In this document: positions 12,151 through 25,605 of the stretch, one piece after another
Numbering within the stretch: position 1 is the first letter of the stretch
How the letters are laid out: each line of letters starts with the position of its first letter
DNA from: Lophius americanus
Lineage: Eukaryota > Chordata > Actinopteri > Lophiiformes > Lophiidae
Direction of reading: 5' to 3'
Assembly (NCBI GenBank): GCA_037951165.1
Contig: JBBDHG010000032.1
Span: 9,882,001 to 9,946,000 of the forward strand
Length of the DNA stretch: 64,000 bases
Notes under the pieces: generated by a model
What the model was told of the DNA's origin: nothing
The model's database searches: none
Seen by the model: only the letters and a program-made list of their open reading frames with translations
Made by a program: the position numbers and the translations under genes

Positions 12151-13885
12151 CCAGTCCATAATGCATACTTTTGCATTTGGATTAAATACATTTTGGTCTA
12201 ATGTTGTCTTTGTGTTTTTTCCATGGAAAAATGTTTCTACATCTTGTTCAGAGCTGCAATGGGACAACAGCTTATCGTGGATACGTGGTTACAGTTTAAA
12301 CCATTATCACTCTGCTATAGCATTTAAAAACTGCTTACACCTGAGTCAGATCCGTCCTAGGGGGTTCCACATGTAACATTGTCAGCGGAAGAGCTGATCC
12401 TCCCTTAAATTAACAGTTTGAATGGGAGAGGGTTAGAAGGCCACACAGATGACAAAACAAAACGTATATATACTTATTTAGTGGAGGAAATATTTACCAT
12501 TGTGTCAGGAACTTTAACTTCAGGGATCGGTGAAAAAAAGACTGTCATACCACTTATCCTTTAAGGCCTATATGTCTTCCCCTTTTCTGCCTCAGACACT
12601 CACAAATACTTCAGCTCCTCTCGACAAAGTCTGCTGTTGTATTTACATACATCATAGTTTTCACCCGAAAACACTTACATGCACAGAAATGTGTTATTAC
12701 ACCATTGTTACTAATTACTAGTTATGTTGCGTGTTGGTTTTTAATTAAGCATAACCAAAGGAGGAATGACACAGATCTTTTAAGTCAGAGGTCTTAGAGT
12801 TGACCTTGACATGTTTGGTAAAAAAAGGCGAAAACACACTTCAGGAGAACATTCGGATAATTTCCTACTTTCACTATGATAGCAGTTTTTCTTCTCATTT
12901 CTAGCACAAAATAACTGTGCCTGTGTAATTTTGGTATCGTAACGTCAGTAGAAAAAGTTGGCTATAAAGTGAACTTGTTGACCTAAATATCTCTCCGAGT
13001 TTCATTTGTGGGCTGTAGTGTTTGTTGGCTTTATTTAAGTACATCCAGGAAACTATCTGTTAAAAGTTTGACTATAGATATGATACCCTTCACCTCCTGA
13101 GCTCCCCCCCAAAACAGTTACCTTTCTGAACTGTAAAACCTGAAAATAGATGGGCTCTTATGATCTCAAGAAACTCTAAGTCTTTCTCCTGTCACTATTT
13201 ATTATCATGCAGGTTTTTTTCTCTCCTTAGTCTAAAAAAGATGAACATTCCTGGGAATTAATTTCCTCATGGTACACAGAACCGACCCATTAATATTGGT
13301 AACTGTGTCCCCTGGATCAAACATCATGTGGTCTTTGACTAAAATGCACTTTTGGAATCTATGAATGCAAAGTTTGCCGTGTAAAGAGCAACTCTTACTA
13401 CTCCTAAATACACCACTTACACAAAACAAACTCCTTATTAGACAATGTTGTTCTTGCAAGGTGATGTAATCTGATCCAAAAGTCTGTTTTTAGCATTTAA
13501 AGTAAATACTCTTATATGATATGAACTGAGAATTTGTCTAACATTTTTTATTTTATAAAGTAAATAAGTTGAGTAATCGGACTTGGATGAATGAACTCAT
13601 TTGAGAATAAATGTGGGAAAAGTGACTAATTAATCACAATAGAAGTATTTACCCGTTAATAAGGCTAATAATGAATGAGATTGTACAGTAAACTGAAAGT
13701 CCATCTTTTTCTTTCCTTAAAGAAATCTCTTTAGATCTTCAGTCTTTAGCCCTGACTAACGCAAAAAAAAAGTAAAGGATGGAGGACCCAGTTCTTTCAC
13801 TCTGTCTTTCTCCAGGCTCTGGAGGCGAGATAAAGGTTAATGCTTCTTGCTGTCCTTAGGATGTTCCATTTGGCTCTAAGCTATA
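12151..13885. other. Gene-free stretch
   Basis: Nothing recognised beyond scattered short frames. Confidence 0.45.
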
Positions 13886-13892
13886 TTTACTC

Positions 13893-13940
13893 TACTGTTG
13901 TTGTGAATTGGCGCTATATAAATAAAGATTGATTGACTCT
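13893..13940 (+). repeat. 3' end of an L2/SINE-type retroelement, short fragment
   Basis: 'actgttgttgtgaattggcg' followed by 'ctatataaataaagattgat' matches the 3' end of the longer copies at 44.2-44.5 kb (+) and 62.3-62.5 kb (-). Confidence 0.7.
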
Positions 13941-15480
13941 CTATCTACTACTCTTGTGATGAGAAACCAGATCATTTGCTGACTTTGGATCTTTGGTTTA
14001 GAGGTTATTCCTCCGGTTTCACAAATTGTGAATAGGTAAATAGGTTTTACTCTTTAAAATACAGGGTAAAGTGAAAAATGTAACTATTACAAACTGTTGA
14101 ATACTGTAAGAATTTCATCTCCATACATCGACTCTTAAACTGCTTATGATTAAACGCAGGAGTAACTAAACAGCTAGTTGAGACAGCGTCCTCTGCTGTT
14201 GTGTGCAGGTACTACATGCTGCCACGTACAGAGATGCTGAGTCAAAATATATGGCTGATGCCGGTTGCTGATGCTGAGGCAATGCAACCGGTATCCACAC
14301 CAGTGGCATATAAAACATGCCATATTCACCTTCCAGTAATGGCTGCTAATTTTGATTTGGAAAAAGACATTTTGGAAACAAGTTCTGTTTAAAACTTTAA
14401 TAAAATAAATTATGGAATGATACACACAGTTGAATGTATGATGAAAATATTTTATTCTGGTAAGACTGAAAGACCAGAAACGAGAAACATCCAAATGTTT
14501 CCTATATATTTTGATAAAAAAGTAATTAATGGACATGATGGGATTAAATATAAATTGATCAGGGATGAGCTATGACTTATTTAAGCAATCGGTTTTTAAT
14601 CAATCCGGTATAGTTATTCACAGATAGAATCATTGAATATCTGTTTGTCAGAGAGCTGATGTGTCCGAGACATACAGAGACAGACAGTAAATCAGCGACA
14701 CAATATACAGTAAAGCCACAGGATTATTCTATGCAAGTTTATTCAGCACAGGTTTATTCTGGGCAGTTTCCAATGGTTACAAGAAATCCTTGAAAGTAAC
14801 AGCAAAAAGAAACTATGAATACGTCTCTCCGGCACAATTACGGCACTCATCAGCTTTGCTTTGACACGACTGCCAAAAATCATAATTACTCCCCACCAGT
14901 CAGGGATGATAATTAACAACATGTACAGTCATTATGTACAGTGAACACCTGTTTTCTCTTGCAGGGTAAAAATGGACTTCAAGTTCAATGTTTAACATGA
15001 GGACTAGGTTTTACATTTGAGATTTATTGCCATTAATGTAAAAACCGAATTTTATGTATGTTAATAGCATCAATAAATGAAACATTGAGTCTATTTATTT
15101 TAGACTGCTGACCATGATATCTATTTCTAGATTGTACTAAAGGCCTTCTGCCACAGTAAAACGGCAGCGTCCCGTGACATTGATGGAGCTCTTTCCATAG
15201 CAGCCTGAGTGAGCTGCACTGTACTTCTGCTAGAATTGAATGCTGTTGAACGAATGAAAACTCTTTTTCATTTCAAACTGAAAGCAACTTTCACAAAGAC
15301 TTTAGATTAGATTTATTTCCATTAGTTTTTCTCTTTATCACCAATATCTTGGCCTTCTAATGGAATAAGCATTCTTCACTTCGCCGATTCACTCCTGAAG
15401 GCAAAATGAGGGAAGGCTGGTAGCTTGAACAATATAAATGAACTAGCTGATTAGGTTAGCACCTGGCTAACAGCTGAATT
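13941..15480. other. Gene-free stretch
   Basis: No gene recognised. The 120-codon minus frame at 14536-14174 shows no family motif and is most likely chance. A small hairpin 'ccggttgc'/'gcaaccgg' lies near 14261-14290. Confidence 0.4.
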
Positions 15481-16135
15481 TACTGCCGGGTTTTACATTG
15501 AATTGGAAATTTGAACACATTTAGAAAAAAAAAAAAATTCAGTCCATTAAACTCAAAATGAATTCTTAGAGCAATTAGGTACATATATACACTGAATAGT
15601 ATTGAATGCTAGACCTATGCTGCCATCCCATACAGCAATCGTATATACCCAAAAAGTAACAAATCTCTAAAATATGAACCTTTAGATTAAAACATGATGT
15701 ATAACTGACAAACCTTTTTGAGTCGATTCATGTGCATACAATTTGGACTAAATTGGGCCGATGGTAAAAGAAGTTCCCTGTAATGAGTTCAATATGAATC
15801 ACTGTTGTAAAACACGATTTATTTAAGATAGATCTCCTTGAGTCAATTCATACGCACCAAAGTTGGACTAAATCAGACCAAGGATTAGGAAGGTATCTCC
15901 GGAAAACTGTGTTTTTAATAAGATAAAATATAGTGTTTAAAATATACAACAGACCTTTCTCAAAATCAATTCAGTCTATTTGGTCTATGTGGGTATACAT
16001 TTTGAAAATGATCCAAGAGACAGTTTTGGAGATTGCGCGCTCACATGAAGGAATGGCGGCGGAGGCGGCGGCAGCATTGACGATTCTATAATATCCCCAA
16101 CTTTTTGGGGATATAATAAATAAAGAAGAGCGACA
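15480..16135 (+). repeat. Unclassified interspersed repeat, family A (long copy)
   Basis: The longest copy with visible internal structure. A unit reading 'gagtcgattcatgtgcatac ... ggactaaattgggccgatgg' (about 15720-15770) recurs as 'gagtcaattcatacgcacca ... ggactaaatcagaccaagg' (about 15839-15890), and a third weaker unit begins near 15951. The end is a GGC-rich run (16052-16075), then 'ctataatatccccaac' and 'ataataaataaa', which resembles a LINE- or SINE-like 3' end. The overlapping minus frames are products of this composition. Confidence 0.7.
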
Positions 16136-18100
16136 TATGATAGACATACTGCTAGGAAAAAAAGGAAAAACAAGTCGTGCCTCACTCTCCCTCTGATCGT
16201 CTTTAATATAGGACTTGTGTGTCACTTACTTTAAGCTGGAAGAAGGTGACATCACTACTGATATTGTCACGTCAGAATCAGATGGATGTTTGTTGCATGT
16301 TCATTATACACAGCACATTTCTGAGGGGCATCTCTCCAATGTGGATAAATCTCTGCCAACTATTTGAGCGTCAATAAATTGAGGACACACAGTCTTGATT
16401 CTCATATGTTTTAAGACTAGAAGGGTGATGTATAAGCTAAATTTGCCTATCAAGTTGCACAAGTCCTGCTGGGTGTGTGTCAACTGCGAAATTTCCCGTG
16501 CCTGGAAAGAAATGTCATTTTGATGAATCTTTGGCCTGAGTAAGAGGCTAAAACTACAGAATCAGGTTGGTGTGTTGTGCATAAATGCAAACAGCATCAT
16601 GGGGATTTAATGTGCTCCACAAACACCAAACCTTGAAATGATTATACAGAACTGTAAGAATAATATATAATAATTAATACTAGATTATAAAAAACTAGTG
16701 TGTGCAGAATCGTTTCCATGCTGGTCTATTTAACTTAAACACTCACACTTCACCAAATAACCTGTCACACAAAAACTCCTCAGCCAATGTGGATGACCTG
16801 ATAAAACCTTCTTAATCAAGAGGTTTTGTCATAAAACAGAAGCCAACAGAAATGAGGTAGCATCACCGGAAAGCAGAAAGCAAAAACTCTGTATTAATAA
16901 TAATAATTGTGACTAAGAGGTAGAGAGAACTGCATACTATGATAGAAATTCAATAAAATTCAGCAGGATGGAATGCAACAGAGCATGACACAAAAACCTG
17001 AAAATGAAAGAATGTACAAAACATTAGGTATGAAACACAAGTTGACTTAAATCATTCAAGCCAGCTAAAAATCAGTGCTTATTTTTGCACGTTTTCTCCT
17101 ATATCTTATGGGTGCATAAGGATCCCATCAATACTGTGTCTAGTTTCTTCTTCTTACAGCTAAAATGTCACACAATCGGTTCTTTCTCCTGGCTTCGACC
17201 CGCAATGATAAAATCCTACCCAACCTGCAGGAGCGGAAATCAAATTTATCAAGCCAGTGAAATATTTATATGCGTTTGCTTCAATGCTTTCACGCTCTTG
17301 TTTGTCCTTAATGTCGTTATTTCTGCCATATTGGTTATTTCCAGAACATCAGCTTTTTAATGTGTGCAGCTCTTTCCAGCATCCTTGTCTCATAACCATC
17401 AGGAAACAGCTTTCGGCCTCCTGCAGCGTAGAGACAGAGAAGGATAGGATAACGGGGAGATTTGAAATGATGAATGGAAGATGAGGGATATGACAGAAGA
17501 GAGGGGGCGAACGAGACAGGGAGGGATGGCGGAGGCACATAGGGGTTGAAGGACTGTGTGGCTGAGCAACATGAAAGTGAAAGTGGGCCGCAGCTGGGCT
17601 AAAGCTGGAGCAGCCTGCTATTAACGGAGCGTAACAGTTTCCAACAGGGACTGTAGAGAGCTTGTCAGTCTGTGTCCTGCTCTCTGCCAACCTGTGCTCA
17701 TCATTCCCTACATCCTCCTAATTTCTTTAATACCTCATTCTATCAGGTCTGTCGCAAAGAAATAACGTCAAATTTTCATACATCTATACATTTCATAACT
17801 GTTTAGCACCAACAAATGAGTTGGGTGTCAACTAAACTCATATCTACATTTAATTTGATATTTCATAGTAAATTATTTATTGAAAAGTCTGTATTTACTT
17901 CACCGGTGTGCAGAAAAAAAAATCCACCTATCCTTTAAGTGGCTTTTTATTTTAAAAATCTTTGAAGGGTTTTCAATGAGGCACTGGTTCACTCCATTTT
18001 TTTGTCAGTTTTTCAGTATAAACTAATTTTGTTTCATGAGGAGGGGTCTTTTGTTTGAAGAAATCATTTAAAGGTGAATTACAAAGATAGAATTAAGTCT
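16136..18100. other. Gene-free stretch
   Basis: No gene recognised. The 113-codon minus frame at 17690-17349 has low-complexity Ser/Pro/His-rich sequence without a known motif. Confidence 0.4.
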
Positions 18101-18104
18101 TGGG

Positions 18105-18300
18105 TATGGGGTAGACCTGCTCTTTCTGGAAAGTACATTGAGACAACTGTTGTTGTGAATTGGCGCAAGATCTCCATTGTGATTGGGACATTTAAAGGGA
18201 GCATTACACGTAGTTTTGCACACTGTTTTCGTCTTTTCTGTGTATGTAAGTATAATATTGGTGAACAGTACTTTCATTTTTGATCAAATAAATAAATATT
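18105..18300 (+). repeat. L2/SINE-type retroelement 3' fragment, interrupted
   Basis: 'agacctgctctttctggaaa' and 'actgttgttgtgaattggcg' match the copy at 44.4 kb. After 'ggcgc' the text departs for about 110 bp, and a terminal 'tcaaataaataaatattgac' follows. Either an insertion or a different 3' variant. Confidence 0.55.
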
Positions 18301-19430
18301 GACACAGCACATGTGACAGAAGATGTGATGAAGTAGCCTCAGGTCAAACTTCATATATATCTCAATTTCAGTCTCATATGTAAACTGTTGCGCTGCATGA
18401 GCGCTAATGAGTCACTACACGTACTTTTATACGAGAAGTCACTTAAAAAAATGATTTCTGCTTTACCTAAGTCGTGGGTTTGATTTCATTTCCATGACTG
18501 ACTTAAACATTTATAGAATTCGTACTCAAATTATGTAACTTGCTAGCTTTCAAACTAGCTACTTCCACCTACCTTGACTCCTTCATTACTTCGCAGGTCA
18601 GTTCTGTTGAAATCAGTGAACGATTGAAATTTGTCCCACAGTCCCACAGACACCCACCCTTCATACGAAGACCTATTTCACATGCTAATAGATCATGTTG
18701 TCTGGAGTCAGGATTTTTATTTGTTTGTTTAGTCACTGCTTAACTAAAGCTAATTTCCCGATTTTATCATCCCTCATGGCTGATCAGTATCCGACTGTGA
18801 TGTATAAAAAAAAAAGGTTCTCTATAAAAAAAAAGAGAGTGCAGAGCCAATCTTTATCATTATTTTTGGAAAAAGTGCTGAAACATTAGTTTCTAAAACT
18901 GAAATGACATTTTCGTAACCAACAAAATGGACTGTTTACTGCTGCAGCTATCCTCATGGAGGACTGGCATTTTATTGTTTTTGTTTTGAGTGCACAGACA
19001 GAAAGTTGATATATCAACAAAAAAAATCAATACACACTAAGCAGTATTCTGTTAAAGTTCACCGTCTGCACACAAACTCTCTTTCCAGCACAGATAAATA
19101 GAGAAAGCTAGGAAATTGAAATCCTGTATCTCTTAAACAATGTATCTCACAAATAAGAGTGAAGAACTATGATATTTGATTTAAGAAATGAGAAGACAGC
19201 AGCCTTGTTAAGATGGGGAAAACAGTTGGAGTAGCAAAGTGACATAGCTGTAATGCATAGATGATTTTTCTGCACCACTTCACTCAACACATAGTCGTTT
19301 AACAAGTCTCAGCCAAGTCAGATAACTTAACATATTAACTGGTGAAAAGATGAGTGATTTACAACGACAGATGATTTGTGATAATTAATCCATTAGAAAG
19401 CTTTTGGCACTTTGACTCTTCAGGGACTCT
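18301..19430. other. Gene-free stretch
   Basis: Nothing recognised. Short frames only. Confidence 0.45.
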
Positions 19431-19434
19431 TCAT

Positions 19435-19635
19435 GTGATGGAAGGATTTTTGCCCTGGGAAGTAGCAGGTACAGTTGTCCCCTTTGGAGTCTGGATACTG
19501 GTGGTGGTGGCTGATGACTCTGCGGACACTGATGAATAATGAAGCTGATGAATCTCTGAGGACTAGCTGGAGACCGGGGTCTGTGAAACAGCACACGCAT
19601 GAATGTGGGTAATTTTTCTGACTGAACCTTCGTAG
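19435..19635 (-). repeat. Unclassified interspersed repeat, family B
   Basis: In reverse complement this shares with the copy at 26.69-26.83 kb the order 'cagtcagaaaaa', then 'cattcatcagtgtccgcaga', then 'gtcatcagccaccaccacca', then a G-run ('ccaaaggggac') and 'cagggcaaa'. Homology spans about 180 bp. No A/B box and no coding frame seen. Confidence 0.65.
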
Positions 19636-19639
19636 ATCT

Positions 19640-22600
19640 TCACATAAGTTAAGAATAATTGGCAAAAGTCTCGGTAGCCTAATCTCTGACGTACGTGTAC
19701 TAGCTTTTTTTCGTCCAGCCACTATCGGCTCCTGTTATTATAGTCAAATTTTTGGCTACAATAATAATTTCTGAATGCAATATGTTATTATTGCAATGCA
19801 TGTTATTTTACAAAATGAAATGCACGGTGAACAAGAACAACAACAAGTGAGGAGAGCAAACTGGTTAAAACTGAATTTTTGTTGCAATTGATATTAAGTC
19901 TATTGAAATTGGATTGCATTTAACCCGGCACCAAGAATAATTAAGCCCCTCTTCTTGATCTGTTGCTTTCCAGCAGATTAAACACTGCTGTGTAAACCTG
20001 AGTGTCACTAGACATGCCCTACGATGGATCCCACAAGGAAACAGGGAGCGTGTTAGACACTCGGTGACCCAACCTTGAGCCAGATGTCAATAGATGGCAT
20101 TGCAGCTGGCAGCAGATAGAAAGAAAAGCACAGGATTTACTTCAGTGGTGGGACCTTCTTGACCGCCCAATCCTCGAGAGGGGTCATAGGCTGACGTAAA
20201 GGTCGCTAACACTTGCGTTAAGCCGTAAGTAATGCACATGCATGATTGAACTCACAGCCAACACCAGCTTTTAGCAAATCTTAAAGTGAATCCATGTTAT
20301 CAATGTTTTTTGATGTCAAAATGATTAGCTACCACACAAACTATACATTGGCGGGTATATCTGAAAAAGATGGTGAGAGACATCCAAGCAGCCGCACTTT
20401 TAGCACTTACGTACCGATTTTCTTATATATGAACACACTCGCGTACACAAACACACACATTATAAGTGGACACCTCTGAGCTAAAATGTTATGTCAACAC
20501 TAAATAGATTGTTACTTAGTTAAGCTGTGAGAACTGGATCCAATTTTCACAGTAATCTTCAGTGGGCAGAGCTTCTGTGAAATTCTTTGTAGCCCAGCAG
20601 AGTTTTGGTTTTGATTTGTAAAAAGTATATATAGATATAGATATATTTGTCAGACCAAAACCGAAATGACAGCAATTTCAAGACAACACTTTCGCCACAA
20701 GGTGGGACTGGTGCAACTGTTTTTTTGGGGGGGTTTTAATTTTATTTTGGTGCGACAAACTAAAATGTGATAATCTCTTGTAAATACAAAAACCTTTGTC
20801 TTGGTTAAAATGCCATGCAAATCTGTTCATTAGTTTCCAGTAATATTGCTAACAAACAAACAAAAACACAAAGGTGAAAACATTGCCCTTTTGGCTTACG
20901 TAATATATGTGACACCTGTTTTTTTCTTTTTTAAAGAGGCGCATGTTGGTATTAATGAATGAAGATGTCGGTGTAGTCACAGTGCCAGCAGAGTGGGATT
21001 TCTATTTCTCTCCCTCTAAAATATAGTTTAATATATGTATATATAATATATACATATATATATATTCCATACTACACTTTACGGATATTTACAAAGTTAT
21101 TTCAACGGCGCGTGTTCTGAGATTTGAGATAATGTGTGTTCTATCTCTATGTGTGCTGTTCTAATGTAATAACGGCCTTTTAGATTGGATAGCGTTACAC
21201 ATCGGAGCCAAGGACTGAAATAGAAAGCAGCAGGGTTGGTTTGTAATACCAAAAGTAGAAGTAGCGAAATAAGATAGCTTATCAGACAGCATGTCCTCTT
21301 TGAAGGCACAAATCACTCACATGAGGTGGTTTATGCCCGCAGTGCAGCAATCAGTTTCAACAATGGCAAGAGCCATTAATGATCGAATAGGTTTCTGACT
21401 GACAATGGCAGCATCATAAACAAGGAGTCAGAGGGTACCATAATATTAATGCAATTCATATTACGCTCCCGATTATAATATATTTTACTCATATGAATGT
21501 TAAGTAGGAAACAGTTTTGAGGGTACACTGTAAAACACTGATATGAATTCAAAGTGAAATCTTAACAGTTTTCCATTGTATTAATGTCACACTTCAAAGC
21601 AACCTGGGAGGAGCCCTTTTCAAGAGTGCCCATTATTTACAGGACTGTCCTTAAACTTAACTCTAAACAACAGAGCATCTTTGGACGGTGAATAACAACA
21701 GGATGAAATGAGTATCAAACAGATACACTAAAGCCTGCTCAGCCTTTCAACACCAATTTACAATGCTGCATAGAAAAATCAACTTCCACTGAGGAACATA
21801 AGTCCTGTTCATAGTGCTTCAGCTAAAGTGAGCATATAGAATTACTTTTTTCCTTCCATACATCTTTCGGAATTTCCCAAATGCTTTGTCTGATGTGCAT
21901 CTCACAACAGTTTTTTTTTCGTTTTGCTTATTGCACACTTGACGTTGTGGGATTTTTATGTCACTTTGCTTCTATTCTGCCATAATAGTATTTATGGTCC
22001 ATCTACTGTTTATCACCACATAGTTTATCCACTAGAGGGGACATCAGCATTCTTAGACATACCTTTTCTAGCTACTGTCCGCTCACACGTAATCGGAAAT
22101 AGGTTATCCACATCGCCGAAACAGCTGCTGGACGGATTTCAATTGCTTTCAACACATGCTTTATAAAAGTCCTATAGAATACACCTCTCACAACTGGTGT
22201 CTATCATTACACCTCTCACAACTGGTCTTATTTGGATGGTCATCCGTCAAGTTTTAGGCCGGACAGTCCTGATTTGAAACACTGTGTCCGTCCAACATTG
22301 CAGCTTTGAGCCGGACGCTTATTTATCCTCTTTTTTATTCCTATTCTGCTCCGACTGCAACTAGCGACTCTGATAATGCTGGAGTGTGAACAATAATCAA
22401 ATCACACAAACGTTTAATGTTGACATCGGCAGGAGAGCTCGCAGCACATGAGATTGATATAGTCTGCATGATGCCTTCAATGTCTACCCAGCATTATCCA
22501 GTTTTGGTCGATGTGGAATTATCACGTCATCTTCATCGAGATGCTGTCAATGTAATCTTGTAAATGTAGTATATCCCGAGAAACTTGAATAAAAATTCTG

Positions 22601-22780
22601 ATGCAGCAATTTTTAGATTATTTTTCACGTCAATATCAAATAGATATTAAAGAGGGAATTGTGAAAATGTCAATGCTGAAAGGAATTACCCTACTTGGTG
22701 TCCCCCTCTACACGGTAATTAAATTCAGAAATAATGTATATTTGATTTTTAATCCTGCAAATCATTCTCCTTTTGTGATA
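19640..22780. other. Gene-free stretch with AT palindromes
   Basis: No gene recognised. An AT-rich palindromic tract lies at about 21030-21066, a TA-rich tract at 20628-20648, and a 19-bp direct duplication ('acacctctcacaactggt') at 22180-22226. Confidence 0.45.
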
Positions 22781-22789
22781 TAAAAGTAA

Positions 22790-23137
22790 ATGGTTAATGG
22801 ACTGGACTTATATAGTGCTTTTCTAGTCTGCTCGACCATTCAAAGCGCGTTACAGCAATCATTTGTGAACAATCATTCACACAAACATTCATACATGAAT
22901 GATAGAGGCTGCCATGCAAGGTGCCACATGCTCATCAAGACCGTTTAACCATTCACGCCATCATTCACACACCAATGGAACTCCCAATGAACGGCCATTG
23001 GGAGCAACTTGGGGCTCAGTATCTTGCTCAAGGACACTTGAGCAAGATACGAGGACGACGTTTATACCCCAGTGGCCAGGGACCGAACCATCGATCTAAG
23101 TGGACAACCGCTCTACCAACTAGGACACCGTCGCCCC
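22790..23137 (-). repeat. tRNA-derived SINE with an internal inversion hairpin
   Basis: Same SINE as 2779-3086, read on the minus strand. The B box is intact in reverse complement ('gggaccgaacc', 23079-23089) and the A box region (23116-23127) has mutated. Unlike sister copies, 'gtatcttgctcaag' (23019-23032) is followed after 'gaca' by its exact reverse complement (23037-23050). That replaces the expected 'cttcgacatgtgga' text. A second short inverted repeat, 'ctcccaatg'/'cattgggag', lies just before it. Confidence 0.85.
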
Positions 23138-23924
23138 AAAAAAGTGGTCACCCTATGGGTATGGTTTGTCCAAATCTCCTCAAAATCCTTTGAAAACAGT
23201 TACGAGCAATTTCACAAGTCTTTTGGGGAAGCTTAAAAATAATTGGTTACTTCTGTTAGCTATGTTGACATTTTTTGGCATATTTAAACCGTACAATGTA
23301 CATTTTACTGTCCGCTTGCTCACATTCACCTGTGATTAAGATTATGGTTTATCGATAGAAGGCATAGCTTAGTAGCAGCGTATATATCCATTGAAACAAA
23401 TGTTTGACTTTTAGCATTTCAACGGTGTTATTAGGGGAGTTTAAGATCAGGAGGGAGGTGGGCCATCCAACCCTTTTGGACAGAAGACAGACAGTTTGAG
23501 AGTAGTGGTGTGAAGAAAAGCATTTTTGTCAAATTGGAATAGCCATCTCTAATCAGGAGTGACCACCAATCAGCTCAACATAATGCAGTCTTAGCATGAC
23601 TCTCCAGAATGTTTCACCACCATCGTACTTTGAATTATGAAATGGTCACCCAGTAGGTAAACAAACCGCTTAGGTCTTCACTAACTTCAACGGTCCACAA
23701 TAGTGCTGGTGGGTCAACCTTAGACCGTGACAACTCTATGTCAAGGTACCGTGTCACTAACTTCACAGGAGTTTGATTACCTGTGAATACCGATTATCAT
23801 CAACTTAGATGAGAGGTGAAAGATCTTAACCTTAAACAGAAGACCAATTGCTTTTTGAATTAACCTCTGAGGATTACCATGACCTGGATGAATGAGAATC
23901 TATACAAACATTCAGTATGTCGTC

Positions 23925-24140
23925 CACTTATTGGAAGGTCAGTGAATCCATCCCTGGCTCCTGAAGTATACATGATCCATTGTTGTGTGAGTGATTGTGT
24001 GAATAGCTATTGCTTTTGATGAGCAGGCATCGCCTTGACTTGAGAGGAGCCTCTGTGCGTGGGAATGTTGGTGAATCATCGGTAGAAAAGCCCTTTGAGT
24101 GGTCAATCAGAATGGAAAGGCGCTGATAGAAAGTACCAGT
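23925..24140 (+). repeat. Degraded copy of the same SINE
   Basis: 'ccacttattggaaggtcagtg', 'ccatccctggctcctgaagt', 'gtgtgagtgattgtgtga' and 'agaaaagccctttgagtggt' follow the SINE order with many substitutions. The head is cut. Confidence 0.6.
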
Positions 24141-24371
24141 CGAATGAGACACAGTTCCCCACTCTCCTGAATGGCAAAGTCTATCTATATACAGGTTCTT
24201 AAGTCCATTTCATCATTGAATATGGGATACAATATAACAATTTCTGCCATTTTGACATAAGGTAAGAAACTGTAAAAATACAGTAGCAGCTGCCAGTTAA
24301 TAACTTAAAAATGCACAGTTTCAGTTAATGTTTATTAAAGAATTTTACTGAAATACTACTACTAAAATGTT

Positions 24372-24732
24372 AAGTTGAGGCAGCATGGCGGGGCAGTGGC
24401 TAGCGCTTCTGCCTCACAGCAAGAAGGTATTGGTACGAATCCACCGCTGTCTGTGCGGAGTTTGCTTGTTCTTCCCGTGTCTGCGTGGGTTCTATTCGGG
24501 AACTCCGGTTTTCTCCCACAGTCCAAAAACATGCAATATAGGTGAATTGGTGACACTAACATTGCCCATAAAAGTGAGCATAAATGTGAGTTGTTGTATG
24601 TCTCTATGTGTCAGGCCTGTGATGAACTGGCGATCACCTGGGGTACCCTGCCTCTCGTTTAATGTCAGCTGGGATAGGCTCAAGCCCCTGTTTCACACTG
24701 AACAGGATAAGTATTCATGATAATGAATGAAA
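24372..24732 (+). repeat. Mermaid/DANA-type tRNA-derived SINE, near complete
   Basis: Head 'ggcggggcagtggctagcgc' with a B-box-like 'ggtacgaatcc' (24432-24442, one change from GGTTCGAATCC). Then 'gtctgcgtgggttct', 'ctcccacagtccaaaaacat', 'gtcagctgggataggctcaa' and a terminal 'gaacaggataagtattcatg'. This is the order of a very common teleost SINE. The family name is recalled from memory and should be confirmed against a repeat library. Confidence 0.8.
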
Positions 24733-25429
24733 ATGGTAAACTGACTTTCAGAATACTGTTATGAGCCGATGAGCCTGTTGCCAGAACACTGGTAATCCTT
24801 CCTTAAACCATCTATTGGTAATGACTACAGACTGGCAACACCAACCAAGATGTTTTGAGATGATCTGACCAACACACCTAGACATCACAATGTGGTCCAT
24901 GTCAAAATCACTCAGATTGTGCTTGTCAATTTTTCCTGATTCCAACACATCCACTTTTAGGAAACATATTGACTTTCTGCCTAATTTATCCCACCCACTC
25001 ATAAGATGTGTATGAGTGGAATGAGTGGAATCATTTCCACATCCCCCAGTGCTGCATCTGCTTTCAGCTATGCATGGCTATAAATTTGAACACATCGTGC
25101 AAACAACTCAGCTCGTATTCACAGCATATCATTTACAAAAAAAATCTACTGTGCCCCCTGTAGTACCCCAAGGTTTACACCTACCAACATTTGAGAAACA
25201 GTGCCACAGCTCGTCAAATCTAATGTCCATCATTCAGTTACTTACAGTATGTAAATGTAATTATGACCTCATGTTTCGGTTTTAAACATCATTATAGTCC
25301 TTGAGGCTCATAATACAATACTAATTACAATAAGCCACAACATCTATCCTATCAGAAACTGAATGTTCACTCACTGTGGTATTAGACATTGATATATGAG
25401 ATTTTCTTTTTGACTGAGTGTTGTGTAAT

Positions 25430-25605
25430 TTGTTATTTTGTTGTCATTTGAGCTGTTTATATTTTTATTTTTAATATTTTATATTGATTTAATTTTTAAT
25501 ATGTTGCTTTTCTTTTCTATTTCCGTACATGTTAAGTGTCTTTGACTATTTTGAAATGCACTCAATAAATAAAATGTATTATAATTATTATCATTATTAA
25601 TCTTT
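25430..25605 (+). repeat. Probable LINE/SINE 3' tail
   Basis: 'ttgaaatgcactcaataaat' followed by 'aaaatgtattataattatta' looks like the 'cgctatataaataaaatgta(tta)n' end shared by several teleost retroelements. No coding part seen upstream. Confidence 0.45.

Noticed and set aside
14174..14536. 120-codon minus frame
   Set aside because: No motif, Cys/His content without a regular spacing, and no adjoining coding block in any frame.
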